64,000 nucleotides of DNA from Aerococcus kribbianus (GTDB lineage: Bacteria; Bacillota; Bacilli; Lactobacillales; Aerococcaceae). A program made the translations under genes and the position numbers. The notes under the pieces were generated by a model. It saw only the letters and a list, made by a program, of their open reading frames with translations. It searched no databases and was not told the origin of the DNA. This document shows, piece after piece, positions 39,768 through 49,130 of the stretch. Every line of letters starts with the position of its first letter. The first letter of the stretch is position 1. The stretch spans positions 868,001 to 932,000 of the forward strand of contig NZ_JAPRFR010000001.1 in assembly GCF_026805545.1 (NCBI RefSeq), given 5' to 3'.

Positions 39768-42584
39768 TTAAGCTAAAATTTTCTTTAGATACTGACCGGT
39801 ATAAGAGCCTTTCACTTTAGCCACTTCTTCTGGTGTCCCACTGGCTACTAATTGGCCACCGCCATCGCCACCTTCTGGCCCCATATCAATAATGTAATCC
39901 GCGGTTTTAATGACGTCTAAGTTATGTTCGATGACAATCACCGTATTTCCTGCTTCAACTAGACGGTTAAGAACATCTAATAATCGCTTGATATCTTCAG
40001 AATGTAATCCTGTCGTTGGCTCATCTAAAATATAAATGGTGTTCCCTGTTGAAACCCTTTGTAATTCACTGGCTAGTTTCATCCGTTGGGCCTCACCACC
40101 AGACAGGCTAGGGGCAGGTTGGCCTAAGGTAATATATCCTAAGCCTACATCAACAATCGTTTGGAGTTTACGTCGAATCTTGGGTACAGAAGCAAAGAAT
40201 TCCAAAGCTTCTTCTACCCGCATATTCAAGACCTCAGCAATATTCTTGCCTTTATAATGGACTTGTAAGGTTTCCGCATTATAACGCGCTCCATGACAAA
40301 CTTCACAAGGAACAAAAACATCAGGAAGAAAATGCATTTCTACCTTAAGAATTCCATCACCCTTACATGCTTCACAACGACCCCCCTTGGTATTGAAACT
40401 AAAGCGACCCTTATCATAACCCCGTAAACGAGCTTCATTGGTTTTAGCAAAGAGTTCTCGAATATCGTCAAAAACCGAAGTATAGGTCGCAGGATTAGAA
40501 CGTGGTGTCCGACCAATCGGACTTTGGTCAATATCAATCACCTTATCTAAACTCTCAAAACCAGAAACTGATTTAACCTTAGGATTAGCTAAATGAGCAC
40601 GATTTAATTGCCGTAATAATTGTGTTTTTAAAACACTGTTAACTAAGGAAGATTTTCCTGACCCCGAAACTCCAGTAACGACATCCAAACGACCGATAGG
40701 GAAGTCCACATCCACTTCTTTCAAGTTATTGGCATAAGCACCTTCAACATGGATAGCCCCATGGTCTTCTGTTCGCCGTTGTTCAGGAACCGCAATTTGT
40801 CGTTTACCTGATAAATACTGGCCGGTAATTGAATCATCATTTTTAGCCACTTGGTCTGGAGTCCCCGCTGCAACCACTTGACCACCATCATTTCCTGCGC
40901 CTGGGCCCATATCAATCAAGTAATCGGCTTGCAACATGGTTTCCTCGTCATGTTCTACCACAATCAAGGTATTACCTAAGTCACGCATCCGCTTCAAGGA
41001 AGCAATTAAACGGTCATTATCTCGTTGATGAAGTCCAATAGAAGGTTCATCCAAGACATACATAACACCTGATAAGTTAGATCCAATTTGGGTAGCTAAA
41101 CGAATACGTTGGGCTTCCCCACCAGATAAAGAGCCAGCATTCCGGTCTAGAGTCAAATAATCTAAGCCTACCTCATCTAAAAAGCTGAGTCGGGCATTTA
41201 ATTCTCGTAGTATCGGTTTAGCAATAAAACTATCTTGCTCAGACAAATCCATATCTTGGAAGAAGGCCAAATTTTTACCAATAGGTTTATTGGTTACTTC
41301 AGCAATATCATAGCCGGCTACTTTAACGGACAAAGCTTGTCGGTTTAGTCGTTTGCCATGACACGTTTGACAAGGTAATTCGGTCATGTATTGGCGCATG
41401 ACCTCCCCCATAGCTTGACTAGACGTATTATGATAACGCCGTTGAACATTAGGGAATAAACCCTCAAAAGTTGTCATCTTGTCTTGGACCTTGCCAAATT
41501 TATTTTCATAATGAAAATGAAATTCCCGGTCGCCAGAGCCATAAAGCATAAGATCTTGTTGGTCTTTGCTTAAATCTTTAAAAGGCACATCCAAGGGCAC
41601 CCCAAACTGTTCGGCAGCCATAGTCATATATTGTGGGTAATAATTAGAAGTTTTTGACGCCCAAGGGACTAAAGCGCCTTCTGCTAGGGTCTTCGTTTGA
41701 TCGGGAACAGCCAAGTCAATGTCTACCTCTAACTTAGAGCCAATTCCATCACAATCAGGGCAAGCCCCAAAAGGCGCATTAAAAGAGAAAAGCCGCGGTT
41801 CCAGTTCACCCACTGTAAAACCACAATGAGGACAAGAATAATGCTCAGAAAATAGAATTTCTTCCCCATCAATAACATCACACAAGGCGTAACCATCCGC
41901 TAAGCGCAAAGCCATTTCCAATGAATCGGCTAAGCGAGGACGAATACCATCCTTGATGACAATCCGGTCAATTACAATGGCAATATCATGCTTCTTATTC
42001 TTCTCCAGTTCTGGTAGGTCTTCGATATCATACATTTCTCCATCAATACGGACGCGGATGTAGCCTTGTTTTTGAATCCCTGCCAAAATCTTTTTGTGCT
42101 GTCCTTTTTTTCCATAAACCACTGGCGATAAAATTTGCACCTTGGTCCGCTCCGGCAAGGCTAATATTCGATCCAACATTTGGTCAATGGATTCACTAGA
42201 AATTGGTGTGCCGTCATTAGGGCATATCGGTTGGCCAATTCGAGCAAAAAGCAAGCGCAAATAATCATTGACTTCGGTAATGGTTCCCACTGTTGACCGT
42301 GGATTACGGTTAGTGGTTTTCTGATCAATTGAAATCGCTGGACTCAAACCATCAATAGAATCTACATCAGCCTTATCCGTGTTACCAAGAAATTGGCGTG
42401 CAAAAGCCGACAAACTTTCAACGTAACGGCGTTGTCCTTCAGAATATAAGGTGTCAAAGGCCAATGACGACTTACCAGAACCTGATAAGCCTGTCACTAC
42501 AACCATTTGATCCTTAGGTATATTAATATCAACATCTTTTAAGTTATGTGATCGTGCTCCGCGAACAATGATTTCATCTCTCAT
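39768..42584 (-). CDS. uvrA: Excinuclease ABC subunit A
   Basis: The 938-residue UvrA has two ABC modules (GLSGSGKSSLAFD and GVSGSGKSSLVNS; signatures LSGGEAQRIRL and LSGGEAQRMKL). Its zinc fingers are CPHCG...CPDCD and CEACKGDG...CEVCHG. It recognises bulky lesions with UvrB. AGGAG at 8 nt selects the ATG at 42584 over the frame start at 42623. uvrB, its usual neighbour, is not in this window; sbcDC follow instead. Confidence 0.97.
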   Translation of the reverse strand: MRDEIIVRGARSHNLKDVDINIPKDQMVVVTGLSGSGKSSLAFDTLYSEGQRRYVESLSAFARQFLGNTDKADVDSIDGLSPAISIDQKTTNRNPRSTVGTITEVNDYLRLLFARIGQPICPNDGTPISSESIDQMLDRILALPERTKVQILSPVVYGKKGQHKKILAGIQKQGYIRVRIDGEMYDIEDLPELEKNKKHDIAIVIDRIVIKDGIRPRLADSLEMALRLADGYALCDVIDGEEILFSEHYSCPHCGFTVGELEPRLFSFNAPFGACPDCDGIGSKLEVDIDLAVPDQTKTLAEGALVPWASKTSNYYPQYMTMAAEQFGVPLDVPFKDLSKDQQDLMLYGSGDREFHFHYENKFGKVQDKMTTFEGLFPNVQRRYHNTSSQAMGEVMRQYMTELPCQTCHGKRLNRQALSVKVAGYDIAEVTNKPIGKNLAFFQDMDLSEQDSFIAKPILRELNARLSFLDEVGLDYLTLDRNAGSLSGGEAQRIRLATQIGSNLSGVMYVLDEPSIGLHQRDNDRLIASLKRMRDLGNTLIVVEHDEETMLQADYLIDMGPGAGNDGGQVVAAGTPDQVAKNDDSITGQYLSGKRQIAVPEQRRTEDHGAIHVEGAYANNLKEVDVDFPIGRLDVVTGVSGSGKSSLVNSVLKTQLLRQLNRAHLANPKVKSVSGFESLDKVIDIDQSPIGRTPRSNPATYTSVFDDIRELFAKTNEARLRGYDKGRFSFNTKGGRCEACKGDGILKVEMHFLPDVFVPCEVCHGARYNAETLQVHYKGKNIAEVLNMRVEEALEFFASVPKIRRKLQTIVDVGLGYITLGQPAPSLSGGEAQRMKLASELQRVSTGNTIYILDEPTTGLHSEDIKRLLDVLNRLVEAGNTVIVIEHNLDVIKTADYIIDMGPEGGDGGGQLVASGTPEEVAKVKGSYTGQYLKKILA

Positions 42585-42735
42585 TGAATTCACTCCTCTT
42601 ATCTTCGCTATCTCTCTTATCATACTTCAAATCGAATTAATGAGCTAATATTTTAGTCGTTTTTACTTGGCTTTCAAAATTATTTGCCTATTCTAATTTG
42701 ATGCGCCATTTTAAAAACTTAGATAGTGTACTCCA

Positions 42736-42784
42736 ACAAAAAAAGGACTATGACTTTTTAATGAAGTCATCAGTCCTTTTTGTT
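42736..42784 (-). terminator. Terminator of the pst operon
   Basis: Long stem AGGACT-GATGACTT / AAGTCAT-AGTCCT with a short loop, followed on the minus strand by TTTTTTTG. Confidence 0.9.
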
Positions 42785-42814
42785 GTCTATTTATTTGGCT
42801 AAAGCCTTAGATCA

Positions 42815-43615
42815 TTAACCGAAACGACCAGCAACGTAGTCAGCGGTTTGTTCGTTGTTCGGGTTATTAAAGATTTGATCAGTTTCACCAAATTCAATAA
42901 CTGTTGAATGGCCTCCACCCTTGGCTGGATCAGCGTAGAAGAAGGCAGTGTAGTCAGAGACACGGGCGGCTTGTTGCATGTTGTGGGTAACAATAACGAT
43001 TGTATAGTCTTTGCGTAATTCTTGAACCAATTCTTCAACTTTCAAAGTAGAAATAGGGTCAAGGGCAGAAGTTGGCTCGTCCATCAATAAAACATCTGGT
43101 TTAACCGCCAAAGCACGGGCGATACAAATCCGTTGTTGTTGTCCACCAGAAACCGCTAGACCGTTTTTATTAAGATCGTCTTTCACTTCATCCCAAATGG
43201 CAGCACCCTTCAAGGATTGTTCAACCAATTCATCCAATTTTTTCTTGTCTTTAATACCGTGAGTCCGAGGACCGTAAGCCACATTATCATAGATAGACAT
43301 TGGGAATGGGTTTGGTTGTTGGAAAACCATTCCGACATTTTTACGCAATTCATTGACATCAATATTCTTGCCATAAATATTTTTGCCTTCTAGGCTAATT
43401 TCACCAGTGATCTTACACCCTTCAACTAGGTCATTCATCCGGTTCAAACTCTTAAGAAAAGTTGACTTCCCAGAACCTGAAGGACCAATCAAGGCAGTGA
43501 CTTGTTTTTCATAGATATCCATGTCGATATCTTCTAAGGCACGGAAGTTTCCGTAGTTTAAAGCCATATTTTTGGCTTGCATTTTAACATTTAAGTTTTT
43601 GGGATTCGTTTCCAT
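42815..43615 (-). CDS. pstB: Phosphate ABC transporter ATP-binding protein
   Basis: The 266-residue PstB has Walker [21 protein letters not shown], signature [15 protein letters not shown] and Walker [13 protein letters not shown]. It powers high-affinity phosphate uptake through PstAC. It abuts pstA and ends the operon. Confidence 0.98.
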   Translation of the reverse strand: METNPKNLNVKMQAKNMALNYGNFRALEDIDMDIYEKQVTALIGPSGSGKSTFLKSLNRMNDLVEGCKITGEISLEGKNIYGKNIDVNELRKNVGMVFQQPNPFPMSIYDNVAYGPRTHGIKDKKKLDELVEQSLKGAAIWDEVKDDLNKNGLAVSGGQQQRICIARALAVKPDVLLMDEPTSALDPISTLKVEELVQELRKDYTIVIVTHNMQQAARVSDYTAFFYADPAKGGGHSTVIEFGETDQIFNNPNNEQTADYVAGRFG

Positions 43616-44431
43616 TTACTTTTGTCCTCCTTTAGAAAAGCGACCAGATAACCAAGTAGAGAGACCATTAATTAATAAGACAACTAATAGTAAGACAACC
43701 GCAGTTGCATTGGCTTGGTCACGGTGTAACCCTTCACTAGATAGCACATACATATGCAAGGCTAGGGTACGACCAGATGAGAATAGGCTAGTTGGTAATG
43801 ATGTCGCTGTGCCTAAAGTATACAGCAAGGCAGCTGTTTCTCCAACAATCCGTCCAATAGCTAAGATAACACCAGATAAGATACCTGGCATAGCGACTGG
43901 TAACACAATGACAAAAATTGTCCGTAACTTACCTGCACCTAAGCCAAAACTGGCTTGACGTAGGCTATCATTAACTGACATCAAAGCTTCTTCCGTGTTA
44001 CGGATTACCAAGGGTAAAACCATAATAGCAGAAGTAAGGATACCAGAAATCAAGGAATATTGGAATCCAGCAGCTGTAACAAAGGCTAACATACCAAACA
44101 AACCAAATACGATTGATGGCACACCAGTCAAGGTATCAGTCGCAATCCGAATCATTTCTACCCAACGGTTATTTTTTCCAGCGTATTCAACCAAGTAGAA
44201 GCCGGCAAAAACACCTAAAGGCACAGCAATTAATAATGATCCAGCTACCAAGTAGAAGGTGGTAATGATTGCAGGCATCATGGATACGTTTTGGGTAGTG
44301 TATTTCCACTCAAATAATTCTGGACTTAGATTAGGGATACCAGTTACCAGGATATAAACTAAAAGGTAGGCCAATGATCCAAATGTGACAAGGGCGAAGA
44401 AATAGGTTAATCCACGTAATACTTTATCCAT
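43616..44431 (-). CDS. pstA: Phosphate ABC transporter permease PstA
   Basis: A 271-residue permease with about six membrane segments and the EAA loop (RQASFGLGAGKLRTIFVIVLPVAMPGILSG). It forms the channel with PstC. The ATG overlaps the pstC stop (TAATG). Confidence 0.97.
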   Translation of the reverse strand: MDKVLRGLTYFFALVTFGSLAYLLVYILVTGIPNLSPELFEWKYTTQNVSMMPAIITTFYLVAGSLLIAVPLGVFAGFYLVEYAGKNNRWVEMIRIATDTLTGVPSIVFGLFGMLAFVTAAGFQYSLISGILTSAIMVLPLVIRNTEEALMSVNDSLRQASFGLGAGKLRTIFVIVLPVAMPGILSGVILAIGRIVGETAALLYTLGTATSLPTSLFSSGRTLALHMYVLSSEGLHRDQANATAVVLLLVVLLINGLSTWLSGRFSKGGQK

Positions 44432-45303
44432 TATTTAACCCCCTGACGTTTCACAATGGCAAAGATAGAATTAATAATCAAGATAAAAACGAATAAGACC
44501 GCACCAGTTGCGATCAAGGCATTTTGGTGTTCTCCTGAAGCATAGGCCATCTCAAGCACAATGTTGGCTGTCATAGTACGTGCTCCGTAGAATAAACCAC
44601 GCGGGAAGATTGCTTGGTTACCAGCAACCATGATTACCGCCATGGTTTCACCGATAGCCCGGCCAATACCTAAGATAATAGATGCTAGAATCCCTGACCG
44701 CGCAGCCGGTACCATAATCCGATAAGCGGTACGGTCATGCGTCGCTCCTAAACCAACAGACGCTTGGTAGTAAGTTTTCGGTACGGCTCGTAATGATGAC
44801 TCAGACATTGAAATAATAGTTGGTAAAATCATAATGGCTAAGATAATTCCTGCAGTTAAAATTGACATCCCATTGGAAGCAATTCGCATTGAACGTGCAA
44901 AGTCACGAATAGCTGGTACCAATACCACTAAACCAAAGTAACCAAACACGATGGAAGGAATTCCGGCCATAAGGTTAACAGCTGGTTTTAAAATTTTATG
45001 TAATTTGGGTGGGCAATAGAACGCCATAAATACCGCAGTAAATACACCGGTTGGCACACCTAAAACAACGGCAATAAGCGTCATATAAAGTGACCCAACA
45101 ATCATTGGGGCAATACCATAAGTGCCTGAAGTTGGCGCCCATTTTTCGCCAAATAAGAAATCGGTGAATCCATATCCGGCAATAAATGGAATCCCCCGAG
45201 CAAAGATGAAATAACAAATTGCTGCTAGAGCAAGAATTGAAGTCGCAGCTGAAATAAGAAATACCCATTTCATGGTAGTTTCCATAGCTTTATTACTATT
45301 CAT
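44431..45303 (-). CDS. pstC: Phosphate ABC transporter permease PstC
   Basis: The 290-residue permease has six membrane segments and the EAA loop (YYQASVGLGATHDRTAYRIMVPAARSGILAS). It lies 126 nt downstream of pstS, behind a hairpin that probably lets only part of the transcripts through. Confidence 0.97.
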   Translation of the reverse strand: MNSNKAMETTMKWVFLISAATSILALAAICYFIFARGIPFIAGYGFTDFLFGEKWAPTSGTYGIAPMIVGSLYMTLIAVVLGVPTGVFTAVFMAFYCPPKLHKILKPAVNLMAGIPSIVFGYFGLVVLVPAIRDFARSMRIASNGMSILTAGIILAIMILPTIISMSESSLRAVPKTYYQASVGLGATHDRTAYRIMVPAARSGILASIILGIGRAIGETMAVIMVAGNQAIFPRGLFYGARTMTANIVLEMAYASGEHQNALIATGAVLFVFILIINSIFAIVKRQGVK

Positions 45304-45369
45304 AAGTCCTCTCCCTTTTTCTTTTTACCTCCTAAGGTTAGGAGATCCGGTCAAGACACGCTTAACATT

Positions 45370-45410
45370 AAAAATATGCTGCTACTAAGATTAGGTAGCA
45401 GCATATTTCA
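45370..45410 (-). terminator. Intercistronic attenuator between pstS and pstC
   Basis: Stem AAATATGCTGCTAC / GTAGCAGCATATTT with a 9-nt loop and following T run on the minus strand. Its position inside the operon suggests partial termination, giving more PstS than permease. Confidence 0.8.
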
Positions 45411-45429
45411 TCGTCAGCTTAGTTTGAAA

Positions 45430-46335
45430 TTATTGAACTTCTTCCCATTCAGTAATTTCACCAGTGAAGATTTGTTTGATTTGGTCCATAGTTAAGTCTT
45501 CAACACCATTTTCAGTGTTAACAACTACTGCGATACCATCTTTAGCGATTGCTTCACCAGTAACTTCTGAAGATTCTTCTTCTTTAAGTTCACGTGAAGC
45601 CATACCTAATTGAGCAGTTCCGTCGATAGCAGCTTGAACACCAGCAGAAGAACCATTAGCAGTGATTGAAATGTTAACTTCTGGATTTAATTCCATGTAT
45701 TTTTCAGCCATAGCTTCCATTACAGGCGCTACTGAAGTTGAACCAACAATGTTGATTTCACCAGATTGAGAGCCATCACCTTCATAAGCTTCAGCTTCAG
45801 AGTCAACTGGAACATAACCTTGGTCTAAAGCGATGTCTTGGCCATCTTTAGAGAAGATGAAGTCGTGGAAGTCTTTAGTTACGCCTTCTAATTCACCTTG
45901 GTAAACGATGTTGAATGGACGAGCTAGAGAGTATTCGTCGTTAGCAACGTTTTCTTCAGTGGCTTCTGTACCGTCAACTTTAACAGCTTTTACACTGTCA
46001 TTTAAAGAACCTAATGAAATATAGCCAATTGAATTTGGGTCACCAGATACGGAAGTGATTACTTGGTCAGTACCGTTTTGGATAGTTGCTGTGTCAACAG
46101 TGTTATCTGTGTCATCTTCAGCAACACCAGTGATTTCAGTAAAGGCATCACGTGTACCAGAACCTTCTTCACGAGAAATAACAGAGATAGGACCGCTTAC
46201 TGCAGCAGTTTCAGCACTGTCTCCACCTTCAGAACCGTTATTAGCAGAGTCATCAGATCCTCCGTTACCACATGCAACTAATGCAGCTGAAGCACCTAAA
46301 GCTAAAACTAATTTAGATAATTTACCTAATTCCAT
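45430..46335 (-). CDS. pstS: Phosphate-binding lipoprotein PstS
   Basis: The 301-residue lipoprotein starts MELGKLSKLVLALGASAALVACGNGG (lipobox LVAC). It contains phosphate-loop segments SREEGSGTRDAF and GSTSVAPVMEAMAEKY. It captures phosphate for PstCAB. The open frame extends 88 codons upstream to 46599, but that stretch covers the Pho box and overlaps phoR. GGTGG at 8 nt supports the ATG at 46335. The order of the two halves is unusual: SREEGSGTRD comes first and the GSTSV motif later. Confidence 0.95.
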   Translation of the reverse strand: MELGKLSKLVLALGASAALVACGNGGSDDSANNGSEGGDSAETAAVSGPISVISREEGSGTRDAFTEITGVAEDDTDNTVDTATIQNGTDQVITSVSGDPNSIGYISLGSLNDSVKAVKVDGTEATEENVANDEYSLARPFNIVYQGELEGVTKDFHDFIFSKDGQDIALDQGYVPVDSEAEAYEGDGSQSGEINIVGSTSVAPVMEAMAEKYMELNPEVNISITANGSSAGVQAAIDGTAQLGMASRELKEEESSEVTGEAIAKDGIAVVVNTENGVEDLTMDQIKQIFTGEITEWEEVQ

Positions 46336-46407
46336 TAAATTTTCCACCTTTTCTTCTTTTTTGCGTCTGCAATATTCTTGCTTACAGTTCCCATTATAAA
46401 CATAGAT

Positions 46408-46477
46408 TGTAAAAAGACATATAGCATTATTGTAAATTTTATGGAGTTTTGTAAATTTTATGTAAATTTTATGTAAA
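46408..46477 (-). promoter_or_regulatory. Pho box (PhoP-binding direct repeats) of pstS
   Basis: On the minus strand TTTACA occurs at 46477-46472, 46466-46461, 46455-46450 and 46436-46431. The first three are spaced exactly 11 nt, the pattern of Bacillus PhoP boxes (TTWACA-N5 repeats). A fifth copy at 46413-46408 lies near the likely transcription start. A weak -10 (TATATG, 46423-46418) follows. This strongly indicates PhoP activation under phosphate limitation. Confidence 0.8.
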
Positions 46478-46510
46478 TTTATGAGAATACAATGAGTATT
46501 CTTGCTAAAA

Positions 46511-48295
46511 TTATTCATTCTTAGGCAAAAGAACGCGAAACTCTGTCCCTTGGCCAAATTGACTACTGACATCAATATGACCACCCATGGAACGTACAAT
46601 ATTACGCACTATAGATAATCCTAACCCAGTGCCTCCGCTTGAGCTTGATCGAGACTTGCTTACCCGATAGAAACGTTCAAAAATACGCGGCAAGTCTTCT
46701 TCAGGAATACCAATCCCATTATCAGCCACCGTAATTTGCACATTATTCACCAATTCCTCAATAGAAATACGCACTTGACCCCCAGGATCAGTATAGTTGA
46801 TGGCATTGTTAACTAAATTAGTAATAATCTGATTAATCTGGCCTCTTTCACTGTTGAAGATAATTGGCTGATTATTACGGTTATCTTTAACAATCTGTAT
46901 TGGTTTCTTATCGGCTTCCATTTGTACCTGTTGAACGACTTCATCGACTGCTTCTTCTAAGTCAACCGATTCGATATGGTGGGTAAGCTGATCTTGTTCA
47001 ATTTTAGCTAGATCTAAAATATCGGAAATCAAGTGACCCAAACGATTGCTTTCCTTATTCATGATTTCAACAAAATATCGAGCGGTTTCTTGGTCTTCAA
47101 TCGCCCCATCTAATAAGGTTTCTGAAAATCCTTGTAAGGCTGTGACGGGGGTCTTTAATTCATGAGAAGCATTGGCAATAAAATCGGTCCGTACCTTTTC
47201 TAAGCGCCGAATATCAGTAATATCATAAATCAGAACAATCACTTGGTCATCCATCTCATCATTATTATGGTCATCGACAAAAATCGCGTTGATATCTAAG
47301 ACCATTTCATCGGGATGATAGAGATAAATTTCTTCATTATAATTCTGCTTATTTTTAAAGGCATTATCAACCATTTGAATCAAACGATAAGAGGTTAAAA
47401 CGGTGGTAAAGGCTTTATCAATAATAGAATGATTAATCCCTAAAATTTTATAGGCCGCTGGATTAGCCAAACTAATCGTATGGTCAGATTCGATTAGTAG
47501 CATACCCAAAATCATAGAATCCACTAAGAGATTTAAACGTTCATCTTGCATAATGATTTGTAGGTTTTGATTTTGTAAGTTATCTGATAAGGTATTAATA
47601 TTTTCCCCAATTTCATCAAACTCAGCAATTTTAACTGGTTCATAGTTCACTTTATAATCACCGACAGATAGTTTATCCAACTGATAGTTGATTGAGTGAA
47701 TTGGTAAAGAAATGCGCCTAAAATATAAGATCAATACTATAAATAAAATTAATACGATTGTCAACGAAGCAATCACCGCAAAGGATGTCAGCTGTTGTTG
47801 AACGTGAGAAATATCAGTAATAAAACGGGCAATTTGAATAAAACCAATGATATCCCCACGCCCGTTGTAGAGTTTCTCAACATAAGAATAAGTAATCCGC
47901 CCTTCTTCATTCTTATTGACTTCAGTATGCGACCCCATTTGACTGGCTAAGGAAAAATCGTCTCGGTTAGGATAAACCGTTGTTAATTTATCATTCCCAT
48001 AAGCAAAAACAAAGTTTTGGTTTTTATCATAAATGACTACCCGTTCATTGGGATTGATCGTGTTCGCCACTTCTTCAGAAGCATGATGCCACTTATCTGA
48101 CCGATTCCGAATATCACTGGCTTCTAGTAAACGAAAGTTTGGCCTTAAGGTGGCTACCTTTCCCAACATATTCGCTTTGGTTTCTTCATTAACTGCATTA
48201 AAAACTAGATTATTAGTAGTAACAGAAAAAGCTAAACTATATAAAATAAACAACAGTGCAAAGACTGTTGTTATGGTAAGGGTTAATTTCTTCAT
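46511..48295 (-). CDS. phoR: Phosphate regulon sensor histidine kinase PhoR
   Basis: The 594-residue kinase has TM1 (LTLTITTVFALLFILYSLAF), an extracellular sensor of about 150 residues, TM2 (SLTIVLILFIVLILYF) and HAMP. A PAS domain near residues 250-350 is followed by HisKA with ASHELKTPVTALQGF and HATPase boxes ending GTGLGLSIVRNI. It lies directly after phoP and before the pst operon with its Pho box, which supports the phosphate role over WalK-type alternatives. Confidence 0.9.
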   Translation of the reverse strand: MKKLTLTITTVFALLFILYSLAFSVTTNNLVFNAVNEETKANMLGKVATLRPNFRLLEASDIRNRSDKWHHASEEVANTINPNERVVIYDKNQNFVFAYGNDKLTTVYPNRDDFSLASQMGSHTEVNKNEEGRITYSYVEKLYNGRGDIIGFIQIARFITDISHVQQQLTSFAVIASLTIVLILFIVLILYFRRISLPIHSINYQLDKLSVGDYKVNYEPVKIAEFDEIGENINTLSDNLQNQNLQIIMQDERLNLLVDSMILGMLLIESDHTISLANPAAYKILGINHSIIDKAFTTVLTSYRLIQMVDNAFKNKQNYNEEIYLYHPDEMVLDINAIFVDDHNNDEMDDQVIVLIYDITDIRRLEKVRTDFIANASHELKTPVTALQGFSETLLDGAIEDQETARYFVEIMNKESNRLGHLISDILDLAKIEQDQLTHHIESVDLEEAVDEVVQQVQMEADKKPIQIVKDNRNNQPIIFNSERGQINQIITNLVNNAINYTDPGGQVRISIEELVNNVQITVADNGIGIPEEDLPRIFERFYRVSKSRSSSSGGTGLGLSIVRNIVRSMGGHIDVSSQFGQGTEFRVLLPKNE

Positions 48296-49069
48296 CTAAT
48301 TCGGCTCCTCAAACTTATAGCCAAAACCACGCACGGTGGTAATATATTTAGGTTTTTTAGTGTCTTCTTCAATTTTTTCCCGCAAATGTGAAATATGCAC
48401 ATCGACAATGCGCGTTTCTCCTGTATAGTCAAAACGCCAAATCTTTTGCAAGAGTTGATCACGTGACAAGGTGCGGTTAATTCGTTTCGCCATATAAGCC
48501 AAAAGTTCAAATTCTTTAGGGGTCATTTCAATGGATTTTCCCCGAACCAAAACTTCAAAGTCATTGAGATAAATTTCAATATCCCCCACTACAATCACGG
48601 AATCATCATCAGCAGCAGGTTTAGGACGACTTCTTTCTATGGTTTCTTCAGCTGGACTTTCAAGGCTTTCCTTAGAATCTTTTTCAGGTTCGCTTATTTG
48701 GTGTTTTTCATAACGTCTCAAAATAGCCTTCATCCGAGCCAAGACTTCCCGGTTGTTGAACGGCTTAGTCATATAGTCATCTGCCCCTAGTTCTAGACCA
48801 ATAATTTTTTCTAATTCATCGTCTTTGGCAGTCAACATTAAAATAGGAGTTTCAATCTTTTCTTGACGGGCTTTCTTACAAACTTCCATCCCATCTAGCT
48901 TTGGTAACATCAGGTCTAAAATAATAAAATCAAAACTTTTTGAACGTATAAGGTCCAAGGCTGTTTCACCATCTTCAGCACTAGCTACCTCATAACCGGC
49001 TTTTTCTAAATTAAAGGTGAGTAAGGTCCGAATCGATTGCTCATCGTCGACAACTAAAACTCGTTTCAT
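48296..49069 (-). CDS. phoP: Phosphate regulon response regulator PhoP
   Basis: A 257-residue OmpR-class regulator with phospho-acceptor Asp52 (FIILDLMLPKLDG), Lys in YMTKPFNNRE and a C-terminal winged helix (MTPKEFELLAYMAKRINRTLSRDQLLQKIW). The linker of about 45 residues (QISEPEKDSKESLESPAEETIERS...) is longer than usual and highly charged. The PhoP assignment rests on the adjoining PhoR-like kinase and the TTTACA repeats before pstS. Confidence 0.9.
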   Translation of the reverse strand: MKRVLVVDDEQSIRTLLTFNLEKAGYEVASAEDGETALDLIRSKSFDFIILDLMLPKLDGMEVCKKARQEKIETPILMLTAKDDELEKIIGLELGADDYMTKPFNNREVLARMKAILRRYEKHQISEPEKDSKESLESPAEETIERSRPKPAADDDSVIVVGDIEIYLNDFEVLVRGKSIEMTPKEFELLAYMAKRINRTLSRDQLLQKIWRFDYTGETRIVDVHISHLREKIEEDTKKPKYITTVRGFGYKFEEPN

Positions 49070-49130
49070 AGGAACCCCTCCGTCAGCATTTCAAACTACA
49101 CTTCCATCATAGCACGAATTCAGACAATTT

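Noticed and set aside
46336..46599. 88-codon N-terminal extension of PstS
   Set aside because: It lacks a ribosome binding site, covers the Pho box, overlaps phoR and would bury the lipoprotein signal peptide.
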